Part shown: positions 1 to 9,606 of the stretch, one piece after another | Layout of the letters: every line of letters begins with the position of its first letter | Numbering within the stretch: the stretch's first letter is position 1 | Assembly: GCF_000002425.4 (NCBI RefSeq) | Contig: NC_037275.1 | Span: 7,445,777-7,509,776, forward strand | Direction: 5' to 3' | Source: Physcomitrium patens | Lineage: Eukaryota; Streptophyta; Bryopsida; Funariales; Funariaceae | DNA: 64,000 nucleotides | Position numbers and translations under genes: made by a program | Notes under the pieces: model-generated | Told to the model about the DNA's origin: nothing | Database searches by the model: none | The model's input: the letters and a program-made list of their open reading frames with translations, nothing else

Positions 1-287
1 CAGCTGATTGTGGAAGCTGGGGAAGGCATGGAAAGAAGATCCGCCAGGAATGAAGGCGATTGCGAAAATGAGGTCGTGTGGGTAGTTAACATCGACGACG
101 GATGCGAAAACTCGTGGTGCTGTTGATGTAGCAGCTGGTCGTAACCAACACGCTGCTTCTGATGGTTTACCGAGCTAACATCGTCGCTCAGGGATCGCAT
201 GAGGCGCTCCAGGTCACTCTCTCGTCTAATCCCATCGCCGTCGTCGTCCTCGATTACAATCGTAGACAGGGGGGTGGAGCTAGGCAT
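1..287 (-). CDS. N-terminal coding exon of an unidentified host gene (partial, runs off window)
   Basis: Reading the minus strand from an ATG at 287-285, the frame stays open for 95 codons to the window edge. The peptide starts MPSSTPLSTIVIEDDDGDG and continues through a segment rich in Ser, His, Gln and Pro to a run containing SFLADLLSMPSPAS. Such polar, low-complexity N-termini are common in plant regulatory proteins, but no domain is visible, so no function is assigned. The same frame is open upstream of the ATG to an in-frame stop near 402, so this ATG is the first in frame, although an upstream exon cannot be excluded. GC content is clearly higher than in the transposon-filled DNA, as expected for host coding sequence. 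A chance open frame is the alternative. Confidence 0.5.
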   Translation of the reverse strand, partial: MPSSTPLSTIVIEDDDGDGIRRESDLERLMRSLSDDVSSVNHQKQRVGYDQLLHQQHHEFSHPSSMLTTHTTSFSQSPSFLADLLSMPSPASTIS

Positions 288-1637
288 AGCCGGGAGCGGT
301 CTCCCGTACCCTCTCTCGAACCCGGCGAGGACTTGTGTAAGCTCCAGGTTGCCTAACTTGTTTGCTCCAAGACACAAACCCCACAGAACCAAGACCTTCT
401 AGAGGAGAACAGATTTCTCCGACACGCAAAAAATTTTGCACCTCTTCCGTATCTCCACCACAAACTTTTACATGGGCCAGCACAGCGAAGAAATTTGTTC
501 CACCAACTGGGTAGATGCCAAAATGGGACTTATCTCTAGCCAAAAGCTGGTGATTGGTGATGAGCACTTGAACCTTTCAAGAATGGAATAGTGGTACAGT
601 TATACCAATTGATCATAGACGAGGAAAACAGCAGATAAATATAAAGATCCATACGGACACGCTCAAAAAGGATCACTGGAACCTCTCTAGACTAACAAGA
701 GCCACGCATACCCAAAATCCTTACGTCTCGTGGCTCCCTCTCTCTCTCCTCCCTCTCGTTTCCCTCGTTTTCTTCCTCGCTTTCATACCTCTAGCACAAA
801 GGAAGCAAAAAAAAAACAAAAAAAAACAAAAAAAAAAAGCTTACACCAGATCCTCCAAAAGCCCTTCCGGTGCGAACCACATGTTCTCCCTCACCTATAT
901 TAACACAACATCAGCCGCCCACATTCTCAACGACGGCCAGGGGAAGAGCCTCCGACAGGCTGGAGCTGAAGGTGCGAGACTCATCTTCCACCCACACAGA
1001 CACAATTCCGCATTAGTATAAACCCACGACGTCTCTGTTTCATTCAACCACGAGCGATCTTCCGCAATGATCCTTCGGCATTTGCAGCGAGAGGACAACA
1101 GCTGAAGCACCCACCAAAGGGGGAGGAGGGTGAAGGGATCGATTTTGCGATGGGATGAGAGGGGACCATGCGCAACGGCACCGATTCCGCGGCCAGGCCG
1201 GTGAGTTATAAAAAGAAAGCCGGGCCATGCGCTGACTTTGGACACATAGCGGGCCGGGCGAGGGCCCCCCTCGCTGTCGGCAGAGCGGCCTTCCCCTGGC
1301 AACGCTCTGGCTGTGCACGCTGACTTCCGTACCAAGGGACGACCCCCCCTGCATGCAAGAGAGCCCCCACCACCGTGCGTTATTCATCTCCTTCGGATGA
1401 ATGACGTGTACGGCAGGCGACGCCGTTTAATGCAGGCTTTTGCTTTCATTGCGCCATGATGGTAGGCTGTCCGCAGACACGGTCTAACACTCTCCTCCTC
1501 TTCATTTGCGCCACCGTGGTCGCCATGGAGCTGTTGTAAATGTCAAGCCCTGCTGTTGCCACTTCGCAGTAGCGAATTTGTGTATTTGTTGACCACAAAT
1601 TTTGGATTTTGATGATAATTAACTATTTGTATGTATA
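288..1637. other. Intergenic / upstream region, no gene recognised
   Basis: This is mixed-composition DNA. It holds a pyrimidine-rich tract near 720-775, an A-rich tract near 805-838 and a GC-rich block near 1130-1350. Relative to the exon at 1-287 (minus strand) it is the promoter and 5' leader side. Open frames between 895 and 1387 have no domain-like content and overlap each other on the same strand, so none is called. Confidence 0.4.
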
Positions 1638-1639
1638 TA

Positions 1640-1672
1640 CAGTGACAAACAAAACCGAGTACAAAATCTGAA
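1640..1672 (+). repeat. Left terminal inverted repeat of the Tc1-type transposon
   Basis: It begins CAGTGACAAACAAAACCGAG and matches the reverse complement of 9572-9604 at all 33 positions. The TA at 1638-1639 is the target duplication. Confidence 0.95.
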
Positions 1673-1866
1673 GTGCCAACTTTCAAGAGCAATTACAGAA
1701 ATTTCAATGATTGCTTTATAAATCTGAAAGTTACATGGAATAATACACATAGTCTTGTACACATGTACAAAGTTGCACATCAAATTGATAACTAAACATC
1801 CTTCTACAAAGTCAAATCAACAACTATGTCTTGTACTCAGTATTGTTCAAAGAAAATCTTCAAGCT

Positions 1867-2312
1867 TCAATATTTAGTCCAATAACCTTTTGCTTCCAAA
1901 ACAGCTGAAATCCTTCTTGGCATACTTTTGTATAGTTTCTCACAATCTTTTGCATCAAAACTAGGGTAAATACTACAAACATTCTCCCACAATTCTTGAA
2001 CACCTCTTGGCCTTGGCGTGACTTGGCTTAAACGCTGTTTGAGAAGGACCCAAAAATGTTCCATTGGATTCAAATCTGGAGATTGAGCTGGCCATCGAAG
2101 GAGCTGAAATGGCTGTGAAGAGAGCCAAAACTGAACACTTTTTGTCATATGTTTGGGATCATTATCATGTTGAAAAACCACCTTAGTAGGATCTAAGTTG
2201 TAATTTTGTGTGGTACTTCGCAAGTAGGTTTCTAAATTTTTTTGTACAAGTGTTGCTCCATTCTACCTTCAATTTGATACCAAGCATCCGGCCCAAAAGC
2301 AGTCATACAACC
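1867..2312 (-). pseudogene. Tc1 transposase, C-terminal half (second Asp and Glu of the DDE triad)
   Basis: The reading resumes beyond the nested retrotransposon with Trp-Gly-Cys-Met-Thr, as expected after GGGSIMIW. It then shows VVFQHDNDPKH with the second catalytic Asp and SPDLNPMEHFW with the catalytic Glu, and ends near TAA just below 1867. A frame change near an A/T run at about 2240-2250 separates the first 20 or so residues from the rest, so this half carries its own lesion besides the insertion. Spacing and motifs are typical of the DD34E Tc1 family. Confidence 0.88.
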
Positions 2313-2317
2313 CCAAA

Positions 2318-2878
2318 TGTCAAGGACAAGAACTCGATGAAAAAACAATTCAGACAAGTAAGCCTTCACTCAAAGAAAAGTAACAAAATATGAATAATAA
2401 GTATGTATATTGAAAAGAGAAACTAGAATGGCTATTGCCAAAAGACAAGAAAACTAGAGACCCTTGAAACTAGACTAGAAGCAAAAAAGGAGTTGACAAG
2501 AGTGAAGAAGCCTTCACTCTTGTCTCTATATATACTATCTAACTAGGGGCTACGTGGCGACGTTCTATAGGACCTCCAATATGTGTTGACTTTGTAAGAC
2601 ACATGCCTTGACTTACAAGGCAAGTTTTTCTACGTGTGGGCCACATAGTTAGCTTGATCTTCAAGCTAACAACATGTGTGGCACATGGCCAACTTGTTAA
2701 CCACGTTTCTAATCCAAAAAGTCAATTAAAGACACCTATGAAGTCAAAGCAGCGTCTAGGAAGTTTCTAGGAAGCTTCTATATTAAATATTATAGAATTA
2801 ACTTATTTTTATCTACTTTTACTTACTTCTACCTATTTCTATATGTAATTATTAGCTTACATGATTATGGCCGTGACA
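2318..2878 (-). repeat. 3' LTR of family A element
   Basis: 561 bp, TG...CA, same length as the partner at 8134-8694. It contains a TATA box (minus strand, 2526-2535), a palindrome at 2495-2524, a 10-bp inverted repeat around 2648-2670 and two GAAnnTTC pairs near 2753-2783. Confidence 0.95.
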
Positions 2879-2976
2879 TTACCCCCCCTTCTAGAGACAA
2901 GTTCCACGAGGAGCGGTCATCATATGTTGAAGAAATCTATGATGCGACGAATTGTATTCGCCACATACTCTGATAT

Positions 2977-3270
2977 CTATTCTCTTCGAAGATGATTGAT
3001 AGGGCCTCTCAACCATCGGTAGTGTCCCATACCAGGGCGGGAAGACCACCCAGTTATTTGATCATTGTTGAGGCCTTCGTAACTTCCTTCGAATAGAATA
3101 TTCGGAACACCATCAGGAGTTGTTCCTACCTCTAGCATAATCACCAAACATCGAGAGTCCCTTCCCAAATCGTGATACCAAACGCATTGTATGTCACCAT
3201 CTATTCGAGGAAGAACATGTCGTTCTTGAAGATCTTCATCTCGATTGCGTCGTCTTGAAGATTGTAACAA
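2977..3270 (-). CDS. Third ORF of family A, between chromodomain and 3' LTR, function unknown
   Basis: A 97-residue frame starts MLQSSRRRNRDEDLQ and ends GHYRWLRGPINHLRRE. The basic N-terminus (SSRRR.RDE.L) and the C-terminal GHYRWL.G..NHL.RE motif recur in the family B element at 40798-41094, which has otherwise diverged, and in relic form near 43140-43220 and on the minus strand at 23870-23930. Conservation of a frame at this place argues that it was coding. I recognise no known domain; it does not look like an envelope protein (no signal peptide or membrane segment). Confidence 0.65.
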   Translation of the reverse strand: MLQSSRRRNRDEDLQERHVLPRIDGDIQCVWYHDLGRDSRCLVIMLEVGTTPDGVPNILFEGSYEGLNNDQITGWSSRPGMGHYRWLRGPINHLRRE

Positions 3271-3423
3271 TCGTAATGTCTCGTCCGGCAGGTCAGCAAA
3301 CGAAGGTTCTCTGGTTGTTGGCTCTCCATCTAATTAGCGTCACAAATGCAAAGAAGTTACAAACAAGGATAGGAAATTGAATGTTATCTTGCCTCAATCT
3401 TGTCTCTTTTATAAGAGAGATTT

Positions 3424-6400
3424 TCATCTTGATTTTGATGGATGTCGTTGATGAAAAACTTTGACTTTAGCTGATGCATTTGCTAGATTCCTGGATGGCT
3501 CCCATGTGCGTTCACTAATATCATATCCGCGCCAATGAACAAGATATTCCAGCTTATTTCGGCGCCGCCTTGAGTCTAATATCTCTTCCACCTCAAATTC
3601 TTCATTATTATCTACTTCTATAGGAGGCGGTGGCATTTGTCTTCTTCCTTGTATATCCACTGTCTTATATGGTTCAAGAAGAGACACGTGGAATACAGGA
3701 TGGATCTTCATTGACTCCGGTAGATGTAACCGATATGCAACTGGGTTGATCTGTTCAGAAACAGAAAAGGGGCCAAGCCTACGATAGTCCAACTTGTCAC
3801 AAGGTCGAGTAGTCTTGATATTGTGATGAAGTAGTCATACCTTATCACCCTCGTTGAGTTGTGGTTGCTCCTTACGATATAGATCTGCGTTTATCTTTTG
3901 TCGTTCTTAAGCTTCCTTCAATTGCGTCTTCATTATTGCATGTAACTCTGACAACCGATTTGCCATATCTTCTGCTACAGGATTATCAACTTTTGAAAAA
4001 TCAAAAGTATCAAGTCGTGCATGATAGCCATAATTGGCAAAGAAAGGTGTTTGTTGCGTGGAAGAATGTACCGTATTATTATAAGCAAACTCTGCCAATG
4101 GCAGAAGGGTTGTCCAATCATCTTGTTGGTAGTTGATAGTACACCTTAAATATTGCTCCAAGACTTGGTTTACGCGCTCTGTTTGTCCATCAGTTTGAAG
4201 ATGGAAAGCCGAAGATAGCTTTATGTCCACTTTTAAAATCTTGAAAAGGATCCTCCAAAATCTTGACACAAATTGAGTTCTTCTATCTGATATGATATCT
4301 TTAGGTAATCCATGATAGCGATAGATATTATCAATGAAAAGCTTAGCTGTTTCTTCACCTGTGATAGATTTTCTACATGGTACAAAATGTGCCATCTTGG
4401 TGAAACGATCTACTATCACAAATATAGAATCATAAGATCTTGAGCTTGGAAGATCTGTGATGAAATCCATAGAAATAGAAGACCATGATTGTTCTGGTAT
4501 AGGTAATGGCTGAAGAAGTCCGTAAGGTCGATGACAAGGAATTTTTGATCTTGAACAAATATCACATGATTGTACAAAGTCTTTGACTGACTTCCACATT
4601 TGTGGCCACCAAAAATCTCTTGATATGAGTTCCAAAGTCTTATTATATCCAAAGTGCCCTGCTGCTGGAAAGTCATGACGTGCTTGAAGAACACATAAAC
4701 GTGCTTCTCCTTCTGGAACATATAGGCGTCCTTCAAAATATAATAGATTATTTTTGAACTCGAACTTAGAAGGATCATGAGACTTGGAAGAATTATTCTC
4801 GATATCATGAACAAGAGGGTCTGAGGACATACTGGACTGGATTTGCTTGAGAAAAGTTGAATCAACAGTCAATGCTGATTTCATTGCTCGGAGATGAAAT
4901 TGCTCCGGTTTCAAGAGGACCGTTCTTTGTTACTCAAAAGCTGCATCTCCTTCTTTTGGTGCAAAATAAGAACGTCTAGATAGGGCATCAGACAAACCTT
5001 GTTGTTTTCCTGGCCAATAAGTGATAATGAACTCGAATCTTGACAAAGACATACTCCAACGAGCTTGACGACGATTCAACACGCGTGCTGACATGAAATA
5101 CTCGAGGTTCTTGTGATCTGTATACACAGTGATTGGACTAGAAGCGCCTTCTAGATAATGATGCCATTCTTGAAAGGAATCCACGATCGCAAGAAGTTCT
5201 TTATCGTGGATCTCATAATTGATCTCGACTGCTGAGAATTTTCTTGAATGAAAAGCTATCGGATGAAGTTTGTCATCTGTTCCCATTTGTGATAAAATTG
5301 CACCCAAGGCAAAATCTGATGCATCTGTTTCCATAAAAAATGCCTTGGAAAAGTCAACACGATATAAGACTGGCACAGAGACAAACGATGACTTCAAGGC
5401 TTCAAATGCTGCTTCCGCTTCTTGATTCCATTGGAATTTATCTTTACTAGTCAAGCGTGTAAGTGGAGCTGCAACTCGTGAGAAATCTTTGATGAAGATC
5501 CGATAGTAATTAGCAAATCCCAAGAAACATTGGACATCTCTTACTGTCCTTGGAATCTTCCAATCCATGATTGTTTGGACTTTCTTAGAATCCATCATGA
5601 GACCATCATTTGAAATGATGTATCCTAAAAAGTCAACTTGAGTAGTGTGAAATACACACTTTTCTATCTTGGCGTACAATCCTGCATCTCTAAGTTTTTG
5701 TAATACTTGACGAACATGTATTTCTTGTTCTTCGACGTTCTTAGAATAGATCAGGATATCGTCTAGATAGCAGACGACAAAATTGTCTAAGAATTCATGA
5801 AATACATCATTCATGAGATGTTGAAAAGCAGCTGATGTATTCGTGAGTCCAAAGGGCATGACATTATATTCGAAATGTCCATACCTGGTTCGAAACGCAG
5901 TCTTCCATTCATCTCCTTCTTTGATCCGTACTAGATTATATGCTCCTCTTAGATCTATTTTTGTATAGATCTTAGCTTGATTCAACTGGTCAAGGAGTCC
6001 TGATATCAAAGGTAATGGATACATGTTCTTGATTGTGATCTTGTTGAGTCCTCGATAATCAACACACATTCGTAAAGATCCATCTTTTTTCTTTACGAAT
6101 AGAATTGGAGCTCCTGCTGGAGATTTTGAATGGCGTATGAAATTCTTCGCTAAATTCTCGTCAATATATGTCTTGAGTTCAGCCATCTCATCTTGCGATA
6201 AACTGTAAATTGGTCCAAATGGTGGCTGAGTTCCTTCCTTGAGGTCGATTGAACAATCATATGGGCGATGCTCAGGAAGAATATCTGCATTCTTTTTCTC
6301 AAAAACGTCTTGATACTCCTGATATTGACTTGGAATGCCACTTGAAGTCTTTACGTTTTCAGAAATAGGTGCAGCATAAATAGCAAAAGTTGATCTTTCT

Positions 6401-6912
6401 TTTGCTGCGTGTATAAATGCTTTTGCACCTATCAGTATGGGTTTTACTATACTAGACTTATAATTTTTTACTTGGTTCGTAGAACTATTAATAACGCTTT
6501 GGGAAAAGTCAAGTTTACGCGAATTCCAATCTATTCGAGGGTTATATTTTTCTAGCCAGGATAAACCTAAAATAACTGGATTGGAAGGAGATTTAATTAT
6601 GTTAAAAGCTATGTAGCTATCATGACCGTCTATTGTTACTTTTATAGGATGAGTTTCATGAGTGACATCTCCAGAAGACAAGGGACGACCATCTATGACT
6701 TCTACATGTACTGGTTTAGGTTTCTGTACAAAGGGTATTTTACGACTTTTAACAAATTGTTCATCTAAAAAACATGCTGAGGCTCCCGAATCTAATAAAG
6801 CAGAGGCTTTGTAATTCTTAGGTCCTAAATATAAGTCTATTATAAAACAAGGAGAGGGTTTTGAGGAGAGGATAGGACCTTCATTAGGAATTGTACAAGG
6901 TTCCAGCTGCAC
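3424..6912 (-). pseudogene. Family A pol region: protease, RT, RNase H, integrase, chromodomain
   Basis: Domains in order on the minus strand: aspartic protease with [12 protein letters not shown] (about 6770-6800); RT with the YLDDILIYS active site (about 5750); RNase H ending in LSDALSRRSYFAP (about 4970); integrase with an H2C2 finger (HDFPAAGHFG ... CDIC, about 4550-4680) and the catalytic core; and a C-terminal chromodomain with LEYLVHWRGYDISERTWEP (about 3500-3600). Chromodomains of this kind direct integration to marked chromatin. The region is broken and treated as a fossil. Confidence 0.93.
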
Positions 6913-6917
6913 GGTCC

Positions 6918-7961
6918 CTATTGTAGCTGGACGAATCCGTTTTCCGACATGTTGTCTTCTTTGACCGTCGTACCTCTCATTTTATAGTTGCGTCGTTTCT
7001 TTGGACAATGTTGAGCAGTGTGCTTAGATTCTCCACAATATAAACATAATCCTTCTTGACGACGACGAATCTTTTCTTGCTCAGTTAGGAGTTTAAAACG
7101 TACCGCGTCAATTTGCATGTCTTCTACTTCCGAATGTATATTTGGCAAAGATGTTGATGTTGCCATTGAGTAATAACGTTGAGGTTCCCGTGAATGATTC
7201 TCAGATCGAAATTCGAAAAGTTGATTATCACATTTTACCGCAAAATCGATTGCTTGACTCAAAGTTTGAGGATCAGGTAAGTTGAGCATCAATTTCTTTA
7301 CTTCGTATTGCAATCCATAAAGAAATTGACTGATGAGTGCAGCATCATCCCACTTGATGTCAATTGCAAGTTGTCAAAATTGTGAAGCATACACTGTTAC
7401 TGAGCGATTTCTTTGTCGTAGAATTCGGATCTTATTTGTTGCAACACGAGTTGCATCGTGTTCACCATACATAGATCGAAACTATGCCAAAAAAGCTTTC
7501 AAATTGTCCAATATTGGATTTCGTTGTTCAAGAAAAGACGAAAACCACGATAATACAGAACCAGAAAGTAGAGTGCCAATAAACCTGACTTGTGATCCTG
7601 GAGTTGGATAGCTTTGCGGTTGAAGTTCAATTGCCAATTGTACTTAATTGATGAACCCTCGAAACTTTGATCTCGTACCATCAAATTTCTCAAGTAAGGC
7701 AATTCTTGGTTCTCTAGTGCTTATAGGGTGTTGTACAATTGGAGAATGAACGTGATTTATTGTAGATGTTGAAGCAGCTCCGATCATCTCTATATCCCCA
7801 CTTTCTGCTATTCTTGTTTTTTCATGTGTTGGTGAATTGAGTTGATGCATCGCAAGCATTAACTCCCTCATTTGCTCTTGCATTTGTGCCATTGCACTCT
7901 TCATTTCAACAAGTTCTGCCATAATGACACTAAGAAGAAAAATTTGTTTGATATTGCTCAA
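6918..7961 (-). pseudogene. Family A gag region
   Basis: The N-terminal part has a coiled-coil-like stretch (MAQMQEQMRELMLAMHQ) and the motif ALLEKFDGTRSKFRGFIN, typical of chromovirus capsid precursors. The C-terminal part ends with one CCHC knuckle, CLYCGESKHTAQHC, which binds RNA. The region is directly upstream of the protease. It is not intact. Confidence 0.88.
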
Positions 7962-8119
7962 GACAAAAGAAAAGAAAGACTTGATAAAAAAGAAGATACT
8001 AAGAACAATATCAGTTTAGAAGTGGGTAATCCGCAAACTTCTAATACGCTTATGCCTTGTCAAGAGAAAGGGGTAATCCACTCTTACTCAAGAAAAACAA
8101 AGCTCTGATATTGTAAGTA

Positions 8120-8131
8120 CACTCTTGTCAA
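8120..8131 (-). other. Putative self-priming site (PBS) of family A element
   Basis: The minus strand reads TTGACAAGAGTG two bases inside the 5' LTR. This 12-mer is the exact complement of the predicted 5' end of the element's own RNA (CACTCTTGTCAA). A tRNA-type site would be expected to start with TGG, which is absent here. The Tf1/sushi group is known to prime reverse transcription from its own 5' end in this way. Confidence 0.65.
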
Positions 8132-8133
8132 TC

Positions 8134-8694
8134 TGTCAAGGACAAGAACTCGATGAAAAAACAGTTCAGACAAGTAAGCCTTCACTCAAAGAAAAGTAAC
8201 AAAATATGAATAATAAGTATGTATATTGAAAAGAGAAACTAGAATGGCTATTGCCAAAAGATAAGAAAACTAGAGACCCTTGAAACTAGACTAGAAGCAA
8301 AAAAGGAGTTGACAAGAGTGAAGAAGCCTTCACTCTTGTCTCTATATATACTATCTAACTAGGGGCTACGTGGCGACGTTCTATAGGACCTCCAATATGT
8401 GTTGACTTTGTAAGACACATGCCTTGACTTACAAGGCAAGTTTTTCTACGTGTGGGCCACATAGTTAGCTTGATCTTCAAGCTAACAACATGTGTGGCAC
8501 ATGGCCAACTTGTTAACCACGTTTCTAATCTAAAAAGTCAATTAAAGACACCTATGAAGTCAAAGCAGCGTCTAGGAAGTTTCTAGGAAGCTTCTATATT
8601 AAATATTATAGAATTAACTTATTTTTATCTACTTTTACTTATTTCTACCTATTTTTATATGTAATTATTAGCTTATATGATTATGGCGGTGACA
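8134..8694 (-). repeat. 5' LTR of family A element
   Basis: 561 bp. About seven differences from 2318-2878, mostly C/T transitions. It is followed outside by the CCAAA target duplication and inside by the putative priming site at 8120-8131. Confidence 0.95.
8309..8350 (-). promoter_or_regulatory. Family A LTR core promoter: TATA box, palindrome and predicted transcript start
   Basis: On the minus strand a TATATATA box (within about 8342-8351) is followed by the palindrome 8311-8340 (13-bp arms, 4-nt centre). A start about 30 nt after the TATA box falls at about 8320, giving a transcript beginning CACTCTTGTCAA. That sequence is exactly complementary to the site at 8120-8131 just inside the LTR. 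The start position is inferred from TATA spacing. Confidence 0.6.
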
Positions 8695-8699
8695 CCAAA

Positions 8700-9264
8700 T
8701 CATAATTGAACCACCACCATGTTTGATAGTTTGACTAACATGTTTAGGTCCAGATCGTTCTCCTTCTCTCAACCAACACCAAGACCTACCATCTGAGTTG
8801 ATTAGGTTAATCTTTGTCTCATCACTGAAAATAACCCGTCTCCAATCATCAATGGTCCAATTTTTGTATTTATGAGCAAAACTCAATCTTACAAGAACAT
8901 GTCTTTTGGCAAGTAGAGGCTTCTTTTGTTGCACATAAGCACCCAAACCAGCTTCTCTCAAACCACGCCTCAAGGTGATGTCTGAGAAGTGTTTACCTAT
9001 TTTTTCTCGAAGTTGTTTTGCAGCTGTACTTGCCGTTTTGAGACAACTAGTAGTGACAAGGTGCACACCAAGTCGCTTCTCTTGCTCTCCTGAAACCTTT
9101 GGACGTCCTCCTCTTTGCTTTTCTATTTCACCACTAATCTCCCTCCTCAGATGAGCTACTGAAGACTGACTCATTCCAAGTGAGTCTGCAACTTTTCTTG
9201 TAGAAACACCACTCCTAAGCTGCACCAATGCTTGGTGCTTCAATGATTCACACAACCGAGGCAT
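8700..9264 (-). pseudogene. Tc1 transposase, N-terminal half (DNA-binding domains and first catalytic Asp)
   Basis: The frame starts at an ATG (9264) with MPRLCESLKHQALVQLRSG. Two helix-turn-helix-like segments follow (about residues 1-50 and 65-115), linked by a GRPK motif that corresponds to the GRPR linker of Tc1 transposases. The catalytic core opens at about residue 148 with VIFSDETKI, carrying the first Asp, and continues to the GGGSIMIW motif, where the nested Ty3 element interrupts it. The rest of the protein lies at 1867-2312. Together the halves give about 340 residues, the normal Tc1 length. As it stands the gene cannot make a full transposase because of the insertion. Confidence 0.9.
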
Positions 9265-9571
9265 AGAGATACAATTGACAAATCAACTTTCACTATAGAT
9301 AGTACACAACAAGAGCAACACAACAAACAAAAAATGCCCTCAAATCTTGCAACAAGGAGTGTACATTAAAATTTCGAAATTCAACAAGAAGAAGCAACGA
9401 AAACTGAGTATGCACGTCTGTGTGCTTCTACAACACTTTTTTCATAAACCCTACCTCAAATGATAATGAGATTTTTCATCCATGTAGAGGACTGGATGAA
9501 TACACACAATAAAAAAGTAATTCTATCAATTGACTTATGTGTCAGTTGGAAGGATCAATGAACTATGAGTG

Positions 9572-9604
9572 TTCAGATTTTGTACTCGGTTTTGTTTGTC
9601 ACTG
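9572..9604 (-). repeat. Right terminal inverted repeat of the Tc1-type transposon
   Basis: It ends GTTTTGTTTGTCACTG and is the exact inverted copy of 1640-1672. TA follows at 9605-9606. Confidence 0.95.
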
Positions 9605-9606
9605 TA

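Larger units (their letters stand above)
2318..8694 (-). mobile_element. Ty3/gypsy chromovirus, family A (Tcn1-like), nested in the Tc1 transposon
   Basis: The element is 6377 bp with 561-bp LTRs (TG...CA) and a CCAAA target duplication (2313-2317, 8695-8699). On the minus strand the order is 5' LTR, gag with a CCHC knuckle, protease, reverse transcriptase, RNase H, integrase, chromodomain, a short third ORF, a purine tract, then the 3' LTR. The RT shows [18 protein letters not shown] and YLDDILIYS, the pattern of the chromoviruses shared by fungi and bryophytes. By hand count the LTRs differ at 7 sites (about 1.2%), so the insertion is young. It is broken, with about four interruptions of the coding region. 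It inserted into the Tc1 transposase after the Tc1 element had landed. Confidence 0.95.
1640..9604 (-). mobile_element. Tc1-type (DD34E) DNA transposon, split by a nested Ty3 retrotransposon
   Basis: Perfect 33-bp terminal inverted repeats lie at 1640-1672 and 9572-9604. Each is bounded outside by TA (1638-1639 and 9605-9606), the target duplication expected of Tc1/mariner elements. Removing the nested Ty3 element and one copy of its 5-bp duplication leaves about 1.58 kb, the usual Tc1 size. The transposase is encoded on the minus strand, N-terminal half at 8700-9264 and C-terminal half at 1867-2312. The catalytic residues are visible: D in FSDET, D in QHDNDPKH and E in NPMEHFW, with 34 residues between the last two (DD34E). 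The intact inverted repeats suggest a fairly recent insertion. Plant mariner elements are usually DD39D, so a DD34E Tc1 is notable here. Confidence 0.93.

Noticed and set aside
895-1387. Two overlapping minus-strand open frames of 115-146 codons
   Set aside because: They overlap on the same strand in different frames in a GC-rich block and show no domain or credible composition.
2977-3270. Envelope protein
   Set aside because: The third ORF is at the envelope position but is short, basic and has no signal peptide or membrane segment.
8102-8110. Standard initiator-tRNA primer site for family A
   Set aside because: The match lacks the leading TGG and sits about 24 nt from the LTR; the 12-nt self-complementary site next to the LTR fits better. 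Kept as a separate low-weight finding.
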